The notes under the pieces: generated by a model
Database searches by the model: none
Seen by the model: the letters and a program-made list of their open reading frames with translations, nothing else
Told to the model about the DNA's origin: nothing
Origin: Vitellaria paradoxa
Lineage: Eukaryota > Streptophyta > Magnoliopsida > Ericales > Sapotaceae
NCBI GenBank assembly: GCA_019916065.1
Contig: CM034238.1
Location: 30,885,721-30,949,720 of the forward strand
DNA length: 64,000 nt
Direction of reading: 5' to 3'
Program-made: the position numbers and the translations under genes
Part shown: piece after piece, positions 51,701 to 57,108 of the stretch
How the letters are laid out: each line of letters begins with the position of its first letter
Numbering within the stretch: position 1 is the first letter of the stretch

Positions 51701-51742
51701 AGTGAAGGCGAAGAAGGAGAAGGGTCGAACGGTGGACCACAT
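10332..51742 (-). CDS. TMN1: TMN1-type transmembrane nine (TM9SF/EMP70) protein, 12 exons
   Basis: This encodes a multispanning Golgi/endosome membrane protein of the TM9SF family, thought to act in protein sorting and membrane trafficking. Coding exons (minus strand) are 51653-51742, 49067-49259, 48878-48982, 29571-29588, 29345-29442, 29108-29260, 15726-15860, 15369-15535, 13337-13431, 12822-13195, 11352-11625 and 10332-10399. They total 1770 nt (589 residues, the usual length for this subfamily). Phases agree at every junction and all introns are GT-AG. The N-terminus ([10 protein letters not shown]...AFASES) is a signal peptide, followed by the lumenal domain ([34 protein letters not shown]). 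The membrane domain begins at [15 protein letters not shown]. The C-terminus [13 protein letters not shown] carries the KxD Golgi-retention motif and FV export motif known for plant members. Introns 3, 6, 8 and 10 are inflated by transposons, yet no coding break was found. The symbol is assigned by resemblance to the Arabidopsis TMN1 subfamily. Confidence 0.93.
11352..11625 (-). other. TMN1: TMN1 exon 11
   Basis: The penultimate coding exon begins [10 protein letters not shown] and covers the last transmembrane helices, with [17 protein letters not shown] in the middle. The splice donor is TGTG/GTGAGT at 11352/11351. Reading past it gives a false extension with a stop, so the exon end is set by the joined frame ILCG-AVGYLG with exon 12. 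Confidence 0.9.
11811..11960 (-). mobile_element. possible SINE-like fragment
   Basis: Within TMN1 intron 10. On the minus strand it has a weak A-box-like stretch (GTGCAGTTAGGCAG) and a weak B-box-like stretch (ATTTGAATCC), resembling a tRNA-derived head. No TSD or clean tail was found. Confidence 0.25.
12323..12550 (+). mobile_element. tRNA-derived SINE with TSD
   Basis: The SINE body is 12335-12538, in TMN1 intron 10. The head resembles a tRNA promoter, with an A-box-like GGGTAACTCAACGG and a B-box GAGTTCGATTCCC. The 3' end is GGGTTACCAAAAAAAAAT, matching the ...TTACC-A(n) ends of the local LINEs, which suggests LINE-mediated mobilisation. It is flanked by 12-bp direct repeats AATAACTTCAAA (12323-12334 and 12539-12550). 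Confidence 0.75.
12822..13195 (-). other. TMN1: TMN1 exon 10
   Basis: This is the largest coding exon. It covers several transmembrane helices and the conserved loop [20 protein letters not shown]. The donor is TACAAG/GTAAAT at 12822/12821 and the acceptor GTCAG/GC at 13196/13195. It begins in phase 2, completing the glycine split with exon 9. Confidence 0.9.
13547..15079 (+). mobile_element. RTE-clade LINE, 5'-truncated, with perfect 17-bp TSD
   Basis: The insertion 13564-15062 in TMN1 intron 8 is flanked by identical AAGCAACACGAAATCAG repeats (13547-13563, 15063-15079). It encodes the RT and C-terminal part of an RTE element. It ends in a TTTGG-rich repeat tail (TTGGTTTGGTTTGGTTTGG) rather than poly(A), as plant RTE elements do. 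The endonuclease domain is missing, so it is 5' truncated. Its orientation is opposite to TMN1. Confidence 0.88.
13593..14951 (+). pseudogene. RTE reverse transcriptase, two in-frame stops
   Basis: This is the reverse transcriptase region of the RTE insertion. Motifs in order are [49 protein letters not shown], then VFIDLE-stop-[24 protein letters not shown] and [11 protein letters not shown] (FADD catalytic). The C-terminal block [18 protein letters not shown] follows. Stops fall at 14001-14003 (TAG) and 14715-14717 (TGA); the second lies in RMLR-stop-MCG, where the family normally has Trp. No frameshift was seen in the region, so decay is limited to point mutations. Confidence 0.85.
15935..15990 (-). 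mobile_element. 24-bp LINE-tail-only insertion with TSD (minus)
   Basis: The T-tract plus GGTTAAGT (15951-15974; reverse reads ACTTAACC-A(n)) is flanked by perfect 16-bp repeats AACCCCATAAAAACTT (15935-15950 and 15975-15990). It lies in TMN1 intron 6, between exon 7 and copia-1. Confidence 0.7.
16017..16198 (+). repeat. copia-1 5' LTR
   Basis: Starts TGTTAGCATATATCC and ends TTCCAACT. It is about 90% similar by eye to the 3' LTR. The primer-binding site that follows is degraded (CGCATCAAAGGC against the usual iMet-type GGTATCAGAGC). Confidence 0.8.
16545..16683 (-). mobile_element. tRNA-derived SINE (minus) with TSD
   Basis: The SINE body is 16560-16668, between the copia-1 5' LTR and gag. 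On the minus strand it has an A-box-like TGGCCTAGTGGCC, a B-box GGGTTCAAAACCC and a poly(A) tail (the T-tract at 16560-16576). The flanks ACTTGTTTGTGAGCC (16545-16559) and ACTTGTCTATGAGCC (16669-16683) are a 15-bp TSD with two mismatches. Confidence 0.75.
16738..17060 (+). pseudogene. copia-1 gag N-terminal fragment
   Basis: The reading frame from ATG 16738 ([17 protein letters not shown]...) continues into a copia gag-like stretch ([28 protein letters not shown]). It has an in-frame stop and then loses homology at a short tandem duplication (about 17025-17125, CACAGTTGCTTTGTGTACTACAT unit). Confidence 0.55.
17174..17617. repeat. 211-bp tandem duplication carrying a hairpin MITE
   Basis: Two direct copies start at 17174 and 17385 (period 211). 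Each contains a 16-bp LINE-tail insertion (17189-17204 and 17400-17415; TTTTTTTTCGTAAGTA) between GTTACATGGGCAATT-type repeats. Each then has a palindromic element starting GGGGTAGGTCC. The second hairpin (17500-17617, 118 bp) is complete: GGGGTAGGTCC...TTGGATCAAA, loop, TTTGATCCAA...GGACCTACCCC. The first (17289-17384) lacks its last roughly 20 bp. The duplication thus came after both the tail insertion and the hairpin insertion. Confidence 0.75.
17618..17888 (+). mobile_element. LINE 3' fragment with poly(A)
   Basis: This is the 3' end of an L1-type ORF2 ([14 protein letters not shown]; the equivalent in other local LINEs is YHLWGERNARIF), a stop, a 3' UTR with TTTCCCAATCAATCCAAAT and an A-tract to 17888. 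The 3' UTR resembles those at 46930 and 55765. The copia-1 gag/protease frame resumes immediately after (YGCPDQTHN...). Confidence 0.75.
17889..18625 (+). pseudogene. copia-1 protease and integrase N-terminus
   Basis: The frame holds the copia protease motif [13 protein letters not shown] (18140-18177), then SLYVPNFPFNLLF. A GAG-preintegrase zinc region follows, HLGHLS...CETCQLDKH, at about 18530-18625. It contains stops. The integrase is cut at 18625 by the gypsy LTR and resumes at 25950. Confidence 0.7.
18626..19216 (-). repeat. gypsy LTR (left)
   Basis: Begins TGTGGGGGTTTAGGG and ends ACTCACA. It contains a (CG)n-(AG)n microsatellite at about 18743-18781 that is longer than in the right LTR. 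It aligns along its length with 25393-25949. Confidence 0.8.
19640..20270. repeat. degenerate CCGCGGGACTTC-type minisatellite
   Basis: This GC-richer stretch repeats variants of 'CACCGCGGGACTCCTCCAGT / CACCGTGGGACTCTTCCAGT / CACCACAGGACTTCTTCGG' at irregular spacing of about 25-35 bp. It lies just 5' of the plus-strand mobile-domain ORF, in the leader position of that ORF. Confidence 0.6.
20409..23700 (+). pseudogene. antisense additional ORF with plant mobile domain (PMD), degraded
   Basis: A plus-strand coding remnant begins [14 protein letters not shown] at 20409, opposite to the gypsy element that carries it. At about 20930-21040 it contains the plant mobile domain hallmark [18 protein letters not shown] followed by [18 protein letters not shown]. 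Further downstream are [18 protein letters not shown] (21360) and [19 protein letters not shown] (21860), also PMD-like. Ser/Thr-rich low-complexity sequence fills 22600-23300. Several frameshifts and stops, plus a LINE tail at 21148-21330, disrupt it. PMD proteins (MAIN/MAIL) are known in plants and as passengers of gypsy and Mutator elements. Function here is none or unknown. Confidence 0.6.
21148..21330 (-). mobile_element. probable LINE 3' tail inside the PMD ORF
   Basis: A T-tract (about 21150-21163, reverse poly(A)) is followed by 3'-end-like sequence (minus strand reads TTGGACCTCTTTATTGTATATTTTGC... then TTTTCTTACC near the tail). It interrupts the PMD frame between HGKRKAF and SSRGWVRSY. 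The outer boundary and TSD were not resolved. Confidence 0.45.
24060..24607. repeat. 88-bp tandem repeat array, about 6 copies
   Basis: The core TTTGGAGAACTTCTGAAC recurs at about 24105, 24193, 24281, 24369, 24454 and 24542, giving an 88-bp period (one copy is 85 bp). Each unit also has CTCTAAAGAGGATGCCTTAG and GGGGTTCTCTGGAGAAAATTC. It lies between the gypsy integrase remnant and the antisense ORF. Confidence 0.85.
24690..25200 (-). pseudogene. gypsy integrase C-terminal remnant
   Basis: The minus strand reads [18 protein letters not shown], then [17 protein letters not shown], the conserved end of the gypsy integrase core. It continues through a degraded C-terminal domain (DERRDKAK..., [10 protein letters not shown]) to about 24700. 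Stops interrupt it. Upstream gag-pol is missing between here and the LTR at 25393. Confidence 0.8.
25393..25949 (-). repeat. gypsy LTR (right)
   Basis: Begins TGTGGGGTTTTAGAG and ends GGTACCCACA. It has only a short AG microsatellite (about 25511-25527), where the left copy has a CG/AG compound tract. Confidence 0.8.
25950..28594 (+). pseudogene. copia-1 integrase core, RT and RNase H, degraded
   Basis: The copia integrase resumes directly after the gypsy [17 protein letters not shown] (about 26003), [46 protein letters not shown] (26311-26370). The C-terminal block [16 protein letters not shown] lies at about 26660-26712. [16 protein letters not shown] (27370-27420), [10 protein letters not shown], then [14 protein letters not shown] (27627, YVDN in place of YVDD). 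RNase [21 protein letters not shown] and [13 protein letters not shown]. Stops and frameshifts occur throughout, so it is inactive. Confidence 0.8.
28595..28778 (+). repeat. copia-1 3' LTR
   Basis: Preceded by a purine-rich GCATGAGGAGAG. It ends TTTCAACT followed by the TSD AGTAT. The first bases are mutated (TATCAACATATATCC against TGTTAGCATATATCC). Confidence 0.8.
28809..29016 (+). mobile_element. 178-bp retroposed fragment with TSD
   Basis: The insert 28824-29001 ends in TTTAAAAAATAAATAAATAAATAAAC. It is flanked by perfect 15-bp repeats AACTGCAAGAGCAAA (28809-28823 and 29002-29016). The body (GTATAGCCGGCTGTCCAGGGGTAGAAACCC...) is either a truncated LINE 3' end or a SINE; no convincing A/B boxes were seen. 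It lies about 90 bp from TMN1 exon 6. Confidence 0.6.
29108..29588 (-). other. TMN1: TMN1 exons 4-6 cluster including an 18-nt microexon
   Basis: Exon 6 is 29108-29260 ([17 protein letters not shown]...YPFFEHQ). Exon 5 is 29345-29442 ([17 protein letters not shown]...). Exon 4 is 29571-29588, only 18 nt (completing Asp, then DLPLWG). The acceptor TTCAG/ATGATC and donor TTATGGG/GTATGT are clean. Joining exon 3 (ends ATG-G) to exon 4 gives FFMDDLPLWGFVGEL, the conserved lumenal sequence of this subfamily. A C12-14/A9-10 homopolymer lies at 29616-29639, about 30 bp upstream of the microexon acceptor. Confidence 0.88.
30479..30717 (-). repeat. copia-2 3' LTR
   Basis: TGTTAAGAAAAATAG...GTCAACA. 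It is about 47 bp shorter than the 5' LTR, mainly because one CAGCTGGTATTATT-containing segment is absent and the end differs. Confidence 0.85.
30718..34441 (-). pseudogene. copia-2 integrase, RT and RNase H, degraded
   Basis: Reading on the minus strand from 34441: protease end ([17 protein letters not shown]), GAG-preintegrase ([18 protein letters not shown]...DICELAKH, 33924-34379), integrase fragments (33224-33937), then RT ([20 protein letters not shown] and [10 protein letters not shown] at 32437-32718; [14 protein letters not shown] at 32031-32273, YVDD). RNase H is at about 30760-31330 (SVVDRRSA...[18 protein letters not shown]). Frameshifts and stops are frequent. A 519-bp element may interrupt the RT/RNase H junction. 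Confidence 0.75.
31372..31890. mobile_element. possible hAT-like MITE in copia-2
   Basis: The ends TAGGGGT and ACCCCTA are inverted. The interior is rich in 'aacccgaacc / ggttcgg' motifs on both strands. It interrupts copia-2 coding homology between RT and RNase H. Flanks ACGTATAT and CCACATAT are only partly alike, so the 8-bp TSD expected for hAT is unproven. Confidence 0.4.
34574..38199 (-). pseudogene. LINE M1 ORF2 (endonuclease-RT)
   Basis: ATG is at 38197-38199, inside the ORF1 stop. The endonuclease start [15 protein letters not shown] leads to [16 protein letters not shown] and [25 protein letters not shown] region near 36600, [39 protein letters not shown] (FADD). The C-terminal zinc segment and [13 protein letters not shown] lie at 34574-34873. 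Three in-frame stops (37981-37983, 37600-37602, 36808-36810) break it without changing frame. One frameshift near 34990 separates the last segment. Confidence 0.85.
38196..40367 (-). pseudogene. LINE M1 ORF1 (DUF4283-type), three in-frame stops
   Basis: ORF1 runs in a single frame from ATG 40367 ([18 protein letters not shown]) to TGA 38196. Stops at 39801, 39009 and 38817 interrupt it. The middle part ([35 protein letters not shown]) is the DUF4283 domain of plant LINE ORF1. Upstream residues in the open frame beyond 40482 ([14 protein letters not shown]) belong to the copia protease, not the LINE; that open frame is a chance fusion. Confidence 0.8.
40483..40661 (-). pseudogene. copia-2 protease segment between two LINEs
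   Basis: Only 179 bp of copia lies between the 5' ends of the two LINEs (plus their TSDs). The minus strand reads [19 protein letters not shown], the copia protease with Leu in place of the Ser in the usual DSG catalytic triad. Confidence 0.75.
40724..43267 (+). pseudogene. LINE P1 ORF1 (DUF4283 plus zinc knuckle), two stops
   Basis: A single frame from ATG 40724 to TGA 43265-43267. It is broken by TGA at 41336 and TAG at 41546, both in the low-complexity N-terminal third. The DUF4283 domain spans about 41930-42330 ([54 protein letters not shown]). The zinc knuckle is [14 protein letters not shown] (42472-42513, C-x2-C-x4-H-x4-C), preceded by EYEWLPN. The C-terminus is Lys/Ser rich. ORF1 is the RNA-binding chaperone-like partner of ORF2. 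Confidence 0.88.
43264..46795 (+). pseudogene. LINE P1 ORF2 (endonuclease-RT), near-intact core
   Basis: Starts ATG 43264 overlapping the ORF1 stop as ATGA. The endonuclease opening [14 protein letters not shown] is frameshifted twice before 43651. From 43651 to 46101 an 816-codon frame carries [60 protein letters not shown] and [11 protein letters not shown] (FADD). TAG at 46099 replaces a Trp ([17 protein letters not shown]; other copies have W). A C9 homopolymer at 46269-46277 shifts the frame before the C-terminal zinc segment ([18 protein letters not shown]) and [12 protein letters not shown], ending at 46795. Confidence 0.88.
46998..48178 (-). pseudogene. copia-2 gag
   Basis: gag reads from about 48073 ([14 protein letters not shown], then [15 protein letters not shown]) down to a zinc knuckle [21 protein letters not shown] at about 47190-47250. 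Frameshifts divide it. The PBS TGGCATCAGAGC (minus) is at about 48166-48178, next to the LTR. Confidence 0.8.
47589..47633 (+). mobile_element. 15-bp LINE-tail-only insertion with TSD
   Basis: ACTTACCCAAAAAAA (47604-47618) lies between ATAATGATCCCTTTC (47589-47603) and ATAACGATCCCTTTC (47619-47633), one mismatch. It sits inside copia-2 gag. Confidence 0.6.
48179..48464 (-). repeat. copia-2 5' LTR
   Basis: TGTTGAGAAAAATAG...TTTTCAACA, followed outside by CAAAC. It differs from the 3' LTR by many substitutions and indels, so the element is not recent. Confidence 0.85.
48878..49259 (-). other. TMN1: TMN1 exons 2 and 3
   Basis: Exon 2 is 49067-49259 ([19 protein letters not shown]...[10 protein letters not shown]) and exon 3 is 48878-48982 ([17 protein letters not shown]...FEFFM-). 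They are separated by an 84-bp intron. Exon 3 ends ATG-G at the donor GTATGT, and the next coding base is 19.3 kb away in the microexon. Confidence 0.92.
49260..51652 (-). other. TMN1: TMN1 intron 1
   Basis: This 2.4-kb intron has no gene. It holds a T-tract and a G19-like homopolymer (about 49629-49665), TATATACA microsatellite sequence (about 49826-49850) and a LINE fragment at 50442-50697. Confidence 0.6.
50442..50697 (-). mobile_element. LINE 3' fragment in TMN1 intron 1
   Basis: The minus strand reads [17 protein letters not shown] (about 50640-50692), the conserved C-terminal end of L1 ORF2 (WxIWKERN). A 3' UTR follows and a T-rich low end at about 50442 (reverse poly(A)). TSD was not determined. 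Confidence 0.5.
51653..51742 (-). other. TMN1: TMN1 exon 1 (start codon and signal peptide)
   Basis: The start ATG is at 51740-51742. It encodes 30 residues, [19 protein letters not shown] then [11 protein letters not shown], a cleavable signal peptide with likely cleavage after AFA. The donor is CACAAG/GTATGT. The joined product reads [18 protein letters not shown]. Confidence 0.92.
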
Positions 51743-54286
51743 CGGGATCGCCAACGTAGGATTCAATTCGATCCGGTTTGGCCTTCCTCCGAAGTGAGAG
51801 AGAGATCTTGCCGTTTAGATTTGCGACCTTATGAACGAGAAGTTACTCGGCGTCACTCGAAACCAATTAAATAAAAAAAAAAAAAGTTACAGAATATTTC
51901 GCGGGCTAACGTTTTTCTGTTAATATTTATATATTTATATTTTTTATTTTTTGTTGCTATTTTCTCCTTCTTAAACGAACACTAAAATTACATTTAAAAA
52001 TATAATTTTGTTTACCGATATTAATTTTTTTATTTTCATAAAATATTTTATTTTACTAATTTTTTAAAAATTAATTGAATTTAAATAATTTATTTTATAT
52101 TAATTTAATTTAATTATATTATTTATTAAAAATAATTAAATAAAATATAAATATTATATCATTTAATCCAATAAAAATAAAATATATTAATTATAATTTA
52201 ATTATATTATTTACTAAAAATAATTGAATAAAATATATTTTATAATAATTTAAATAATTTAATTACAACATTTATTAAAAATAATTTAATAAAATATAAT
52301 TATATTAAATAAATTAATTTAATTATGATATTTATTAAAAATAATTTAATAAAATATATTTAATATTATTTAAATTAATTATTAAATTAAATTAAATAAT
52401 TTAATTATAATATTTATTAAAAATAATTTATTAAAATATATTTATATTAATTAAATTATTTATTAAATTAAATTAATATATTTTATTTTATTATTTATTA
52501 AAAATAATTTAACATTATATATTTCCTATTAATTAAATTAACTAATTTGATTTAATTATTTATTTGAAATAAATTAGTAATAGATATTACATATTAATTT
52601 AATTAAGTTAATTTAATTATATTATTTATTAAAAATAATTTTAGTTTAATAAAATATTTGAATAAAATAATTTATTTTAATATGATGTAACAAAAATTGA
52701 TAAAGTATTAGAATTGACAAAATATTTGCAACAAAAAAAGAAAAATAAAGTGAAAACACATTTTTTCTGTTTACGTTTTTCTGTTTGAGTTTTTATTTTT
52801 TTTTGGACACAAAAAAACATAAACAGATTTAACAAACATGTTTCTGTTGGTAGTTTATAAAATTTTGAAAATATAAACAAAAAACAAAAAAGAAAAACAT
52901 TACCAAACGAGGCTTTAACACAGTATTTACATAAACACCATGGAATAGGTAGTTATAACTGCAAGGCCCAAACGTTTTTATTTTCTATTTTTTTGTTTAT
53001 GTTTTTAAAATTTTATTTCAAAAAAACGAAAACATAAACAGAAAAACAAAAATATAAAAAATGTGTTTTAGCTCTATTTTTTTCTGTTGCAAACATTTTG
53101 TCAATTCTAATAATTTGTCTATTTTTATTACATCAAATTATAATAAATTATTTCATTCAAATATTTTATTAAACTAAAATTATTTTTAATAAATAATATA
53201 ATTAAACTAACCCCACATGTGCTGAAGCTATTCACTCCTCGGGTAGTTGTGCAAATAAAGGTGTTGACTTGCTAGGGGTGGGTCCCATGGTCACTCAATT
53301 GTCAAACTTTTCAGCCACCCATCCTTCAGCCGAGACAAGCAAACGTGCAAAGACAAAAAGGTGTAGTGGTGGGTCCCCTCTCCTAAGTGGAAAGTTGAAT
53401 TCCAATGACTCTTTTTAGCCGAGCATAATTAATCAACCAAAGGATGAAGCTGTTAAAGTCTCGGGTATTCTTCCCACATCTTCAAGCCAAGGGCTCTACT
53501 TTGTAAAAAAAGCCGAACCAAGTAAGTTACCATGGTCTTCTTTATTTGGTCAAAAAGAGGAAAATAAGGCTTCAAGTCTCAGATTTTTCAATGTTGAATT
53601 GGAAGAAAATGAGCTTAAAATCCCTATTGAAATTTCTAGACAAGGATATACCCATTGGAATCATGCTCTAGTTGGCTACTTTCTTGATAAATGGAGTTCA
53701 TTCCATTATGTTAAAACATGGGCTGAAACGAAATGGCCAGGGGAAGTAGTAAATGTGGTCACCTATGAAAATGGTTTTTACATATTTAATCTCAAGGATA
53801 AGGATGCATTGCTGAAAATTTTGGATGGGGGCCCTTACTATTGTGGCAACTGTTTAATACTCATTAAAAGATGGCACCCTGGTATGCAACTACACAAGGA
53901 GGAATTCTCAACATTGCCAATCTGGGTAAAGTTCTACAATGTTCCACTTGAACTTTGGACAGATGAGGGATTGAGCTATTTAGCTAGTGTAGTGGGCAAG
54001 CCTTTGTTCCTTGATTAGTATACACAAAAGAGAAGTAGGCGCACTTATGCTAGAATATGTGTCGAAATGCAAGTGGACAAAGAAATCCCCAAGACCTTCA
54101 AAGTAAATTTAGGTTATGGTAATCCATTTGAAGTCAAAATTGAGGTTTCATGGAAAGCAAAAAAGTGTGAAGGATGCAAAGTCTATGGTCACACAGTATC
54201 GTCTTGCCCCACAAAACCAAAGTCCGAAGTCAAGCAAATCAAGCAAGAATGGAAAATTAAAGAGCACAAGGATGAAGATTGGCAAG

Positions 54287-55816
54287 AAGTGAAGAATAGC
54301 ACAACTTATGCTCCATCCTTAGATTCCAACTTGGAGATCTCCCAGTCAAATACTTGGGTGTGCCTTTGGTCTCAACCAAGCTCAAGCATGAAGATTGTAA
54401 AGAGTTGATTGACAAGGTTACAAGAAGAGTTAAAAGCTGGACTGCTAAGAACCTATCCTATGCGGGTAGAGTAGTACTCATCAAAGCCATCTTGTTTAGT
54501 ATACAAGTCTACTGGAGTATGCACTTTGTTTTGCCAAAGAGTGTATGCTCGGCCATTGAGCAAGTTCTATGGAGATTCTTGTGGTCCGGAGTGGAACTAA
54601 AGCAAAAGGGAAACAAAGTTGCATGGGAAGAAGTTTGCAAGCCAAAAGAAGAAGGGGGCCTTGGAATAAGAAGGCTTGAAGAATGGAACAAAGCTTCTAT
54701 GATGAGACATATTTGGGCCTTGTGCACTAAGAAGGATTCTCTTTGGGTGGAATGGTGCTACTCTTACTTACTCAAAGGAAAATGTTTTTGGGAAGCCAAG
54801 CCGCCAATGGATTGTTCATGGACTTGGAGGAAGTTATTAAAACTAAGGGAAATAGCACAAAGGATCTCAAAGTACAAAATTGGCAAAGGAGACTCTTTAT
54901 CATTGTGGTATGCAAATTGGCACCCTCTTGGTCCACTCATCCCTAAATATGGTCCAAGGATCGCGTATGATACCGGACGACCAAAAAATGCCAAAGTCTC
55001 AAGAATCGTGAAGAATGGCAAATGGAAGTGGCCTTACCCATGTACATGGGAATTAAGGGAGATCATACTTGAACATCCACTTGATTACTTCCCTAGCATC
55101 AACTTGGATGACAAATTCATTTGGATTGCCTCTCGGAAAAGGGAATACACGGCAGCATCTACATGGAGAGCCATTCGCGCAAGAAGGAGCAAAGTAAATT
55201 GGTGTCGGCTAGTTTGGTATACAAACCATGTTCCTAGATATAGCTTCATCCTTTGGCTTGCAATCAAAGGTAGGCTTAACACTAAAGATCGTATGCTTGG
55301 ATGGGGATTGAATATTGATCCCTCATGTGTCTTCTGTGATAATGGGCTTGAAACATTGGATCATCTCTTCTTCCAATGTCCATATGCAGCCGAGTTGAGA
55401 ACCATAGTAATGGGAAGATGCTTTGTTTCAAGAGTCAACCAAACATGGAAAGCCGAAGTTCAATGGGCTTTGGGGAAGTTTAGTGGGAAGCAATCAAGCA
55501 ATATACTTTGCAAAACTGTGTGGGCTGGTATGATCTATCACTTATGGGGGGAAAGAAATGCAAGAATCTTCAAGGCCAAGGCATCCACGGTTACTACCAT
55601 TGTGAAGAAAATAGAGCAAGTAGTTAGAGCCAAATTCTCAAGTCAATCACTAAACATAGCTAATGTAAATGTTAATTTAATGCATTGTTGGGGAATCCAC
55701 ATGTAGCTTACTATGTATGTTTTGATTCGGGGTTATGCCTCCTTGATATTGTACATAAACTTTCCCATTAATCCAAATACACGCTTACTTACCAAAAAAA
55801 AAAAAGTGAAGAATAG
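54287..55816 (+). mobile_element. 5'-truncated LINE (P2b) nested in P2a ORF1
   Basis: The insertion 54300-55803 is flanked by the TSD AAGTGAAGAATAG (54287-54299 and 55804-55816). It contains the 3' half of ORF2, a 3' UTR with TTTCCCATTAATCCAAAT and ...CTTACTTACC-A(n). It belongs to the same family as LINE P1 by 3' UTR and protein similarity. Confidence 0.85.
54340..55709 (+). pseudogene. LINE P2b ORF2 C-terminal half, open
   Basis: It begins at LGDLPVKYLGVPLVSTKLKH, the RT thumb region, so the catalytic FADD is lost. It stays open for about 450 codons to TAG at 55704-55706. It carries [19 protein letters not shown], the zinc segment CVFCDNGLETLDHLFFQC and YHLWGERNARIF. No stops are seen in this segment, so the insertion looks young. 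Confidence 0.85.
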
Positions 55817-57108
55817 AGGAAGAAGCAATAAGCCACAAGTTAAAGGAAGCAAAGTGTCTTTGCAACCCACGGTCAACACCTTTGAAGTGCACTCGAAAGA
55901 GAATGAGCAACAAGACATTTCAGCGCCAAAGGAAAGGAGCAAGGACACGCCACAAGCTTCATCCAATATGTTTGAGATTTTACAATCATGCAAAGAGGAT
56001 GAGTATGAAGAGGAAGACAATAGTCTAAAGTTGAAGCAAGAGCCGAAGGATGATGAGATATCAACCAAGCAAGGGCCGAAGCAAGCAAAAACAACACCAA
56101 CCTCCTCCCAAGCTCGGGAAAAGAAGTTACTCCTAGCCCGTATTCAAAAGCTTAATTTTGCTAAAAAGCAAGCGCTAGCAAGCATCTCACTCACCAAGGG
56201 GCCAAGCTCTAACTCAAACAAAGCTAGGAAGAAATGAAGCTTATTTTGTTAACCTATCCACTTGGGTTGTAAGTGGATCTATTAAAGGATAGGTTAGATG
56301 GTTTCTTAGTCTTTTTTGGATCCTCTATATGAGGTGTGTACCCTTTGGGGTTTGTATTGAGCTAGTTGTAAATCTATATTTTTTTGTAATAAAACACCCG
56401 CTTAACTACCAAAAAAAATAATTAAACTAAATTAATTAAATTAATATGTAATATCTGTTATAAATTTATTTCTAATAAATAATTAAATTATTAAAATTAA
56501 TTACTAAGAATATATTATTAAATTATTTTTAATAAATAATAAAATAAAATATATTAATTTAATTTAATAAATAATTTAATTAATATAATTAATTTAAATA
56601 ATATTAGATATATTTTATTAAATTATTTTTAATAAATATCATGATTAAATGAAACTAATTTAATAATTTATTTATTTATTTATTTAATATGAATTATATT
56701 TTATTAAATTATTTTTAATAAATATTGTAATTAAATTATTTAAATTGTTATGAAATATATTTTATTCAGTTATTTTTAGTAAATAATATAATTAAATTAC
56801 AATTAATATATTTTAGAGTTACTGGATTAAATAATATAATATTTATATTTTATTCAATTATTTTAATAAATAATATAACTAATTAAATTAATATAAAATA
56901 TATTTATCAAATTTAATTAATTTTAAAAAACTAATAAAATTAAATATTTTATGAAAATAAAAAATTAGTAATTATAAAAAAATTGTATTTCCAAACGCAA
57001 TTTCAGTTTTCATTTCAGAAAAATAAAATAACAACAGAAAATAAAAAAACAGAAAATATAAACACATAAACGTAAACAGAAAAGTAACAGCGTTATCAAA
57101 CAGCTCCT

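Larger units (their letters stand above)
53480..56237 (+). pseudogene. P2a ORF1, interrupted by LINE P2b
   Basis: The DUF4283 domain is at about 53599-54060 (GYTHWNHALVGYFLDKW, WAETKWPGEVVNVV, LPIWVKFYNVPLELWTDEG). A stop at 54016-54018 falls just before the ARICVEM segment. The zinc knuckle CEGCKVYGHTVSSC is at about 54169-54210. The frame is cut at 54299 by LINE P2b and resumes at 55804 (VKNRGRSNKPQVKGSK...), ending KARKK-stop at 56237, where the stop again sits in an ATGA. The apparent N-terminus at 55713 in that frame is just LINE P2b 3' UTR. Confidence 0.75.
53199..56430 (+). mobile_element. ORF1-only LINE derivative (P2a), split by a nested LINE
   Basis: The insertion 53211-56418 lies in the foldback right arm, with TSD TAATTAAACTAA (53199-53210 and 56419-56430). 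With the nested LINE P2b removed, it is ORF1 followed directly by a 3' UTR (AATAAAACACCCGCTTAACTACC) and A-tract. The ORF2 body is absent. The 5' end lacks the usual GAGAGCTTCTC leader and ORF1 start, so it is also 5' truncated. Confidence 0.8.

Noticed and set aside
51890..52900. AT-rich stretch as a scaffold attachment region or origin
   Set aside because: The inverted-repeat structure explains it better, and base composition alone cannot support an origin or attachment site.
55713..56237. A 174-codon ORF starting inside a LINE 3' UTR
   Set aside because: The first about 30 codons are LINE P2b 3' UTR and poly(A); only the part after 55804 is P2a ORF1.
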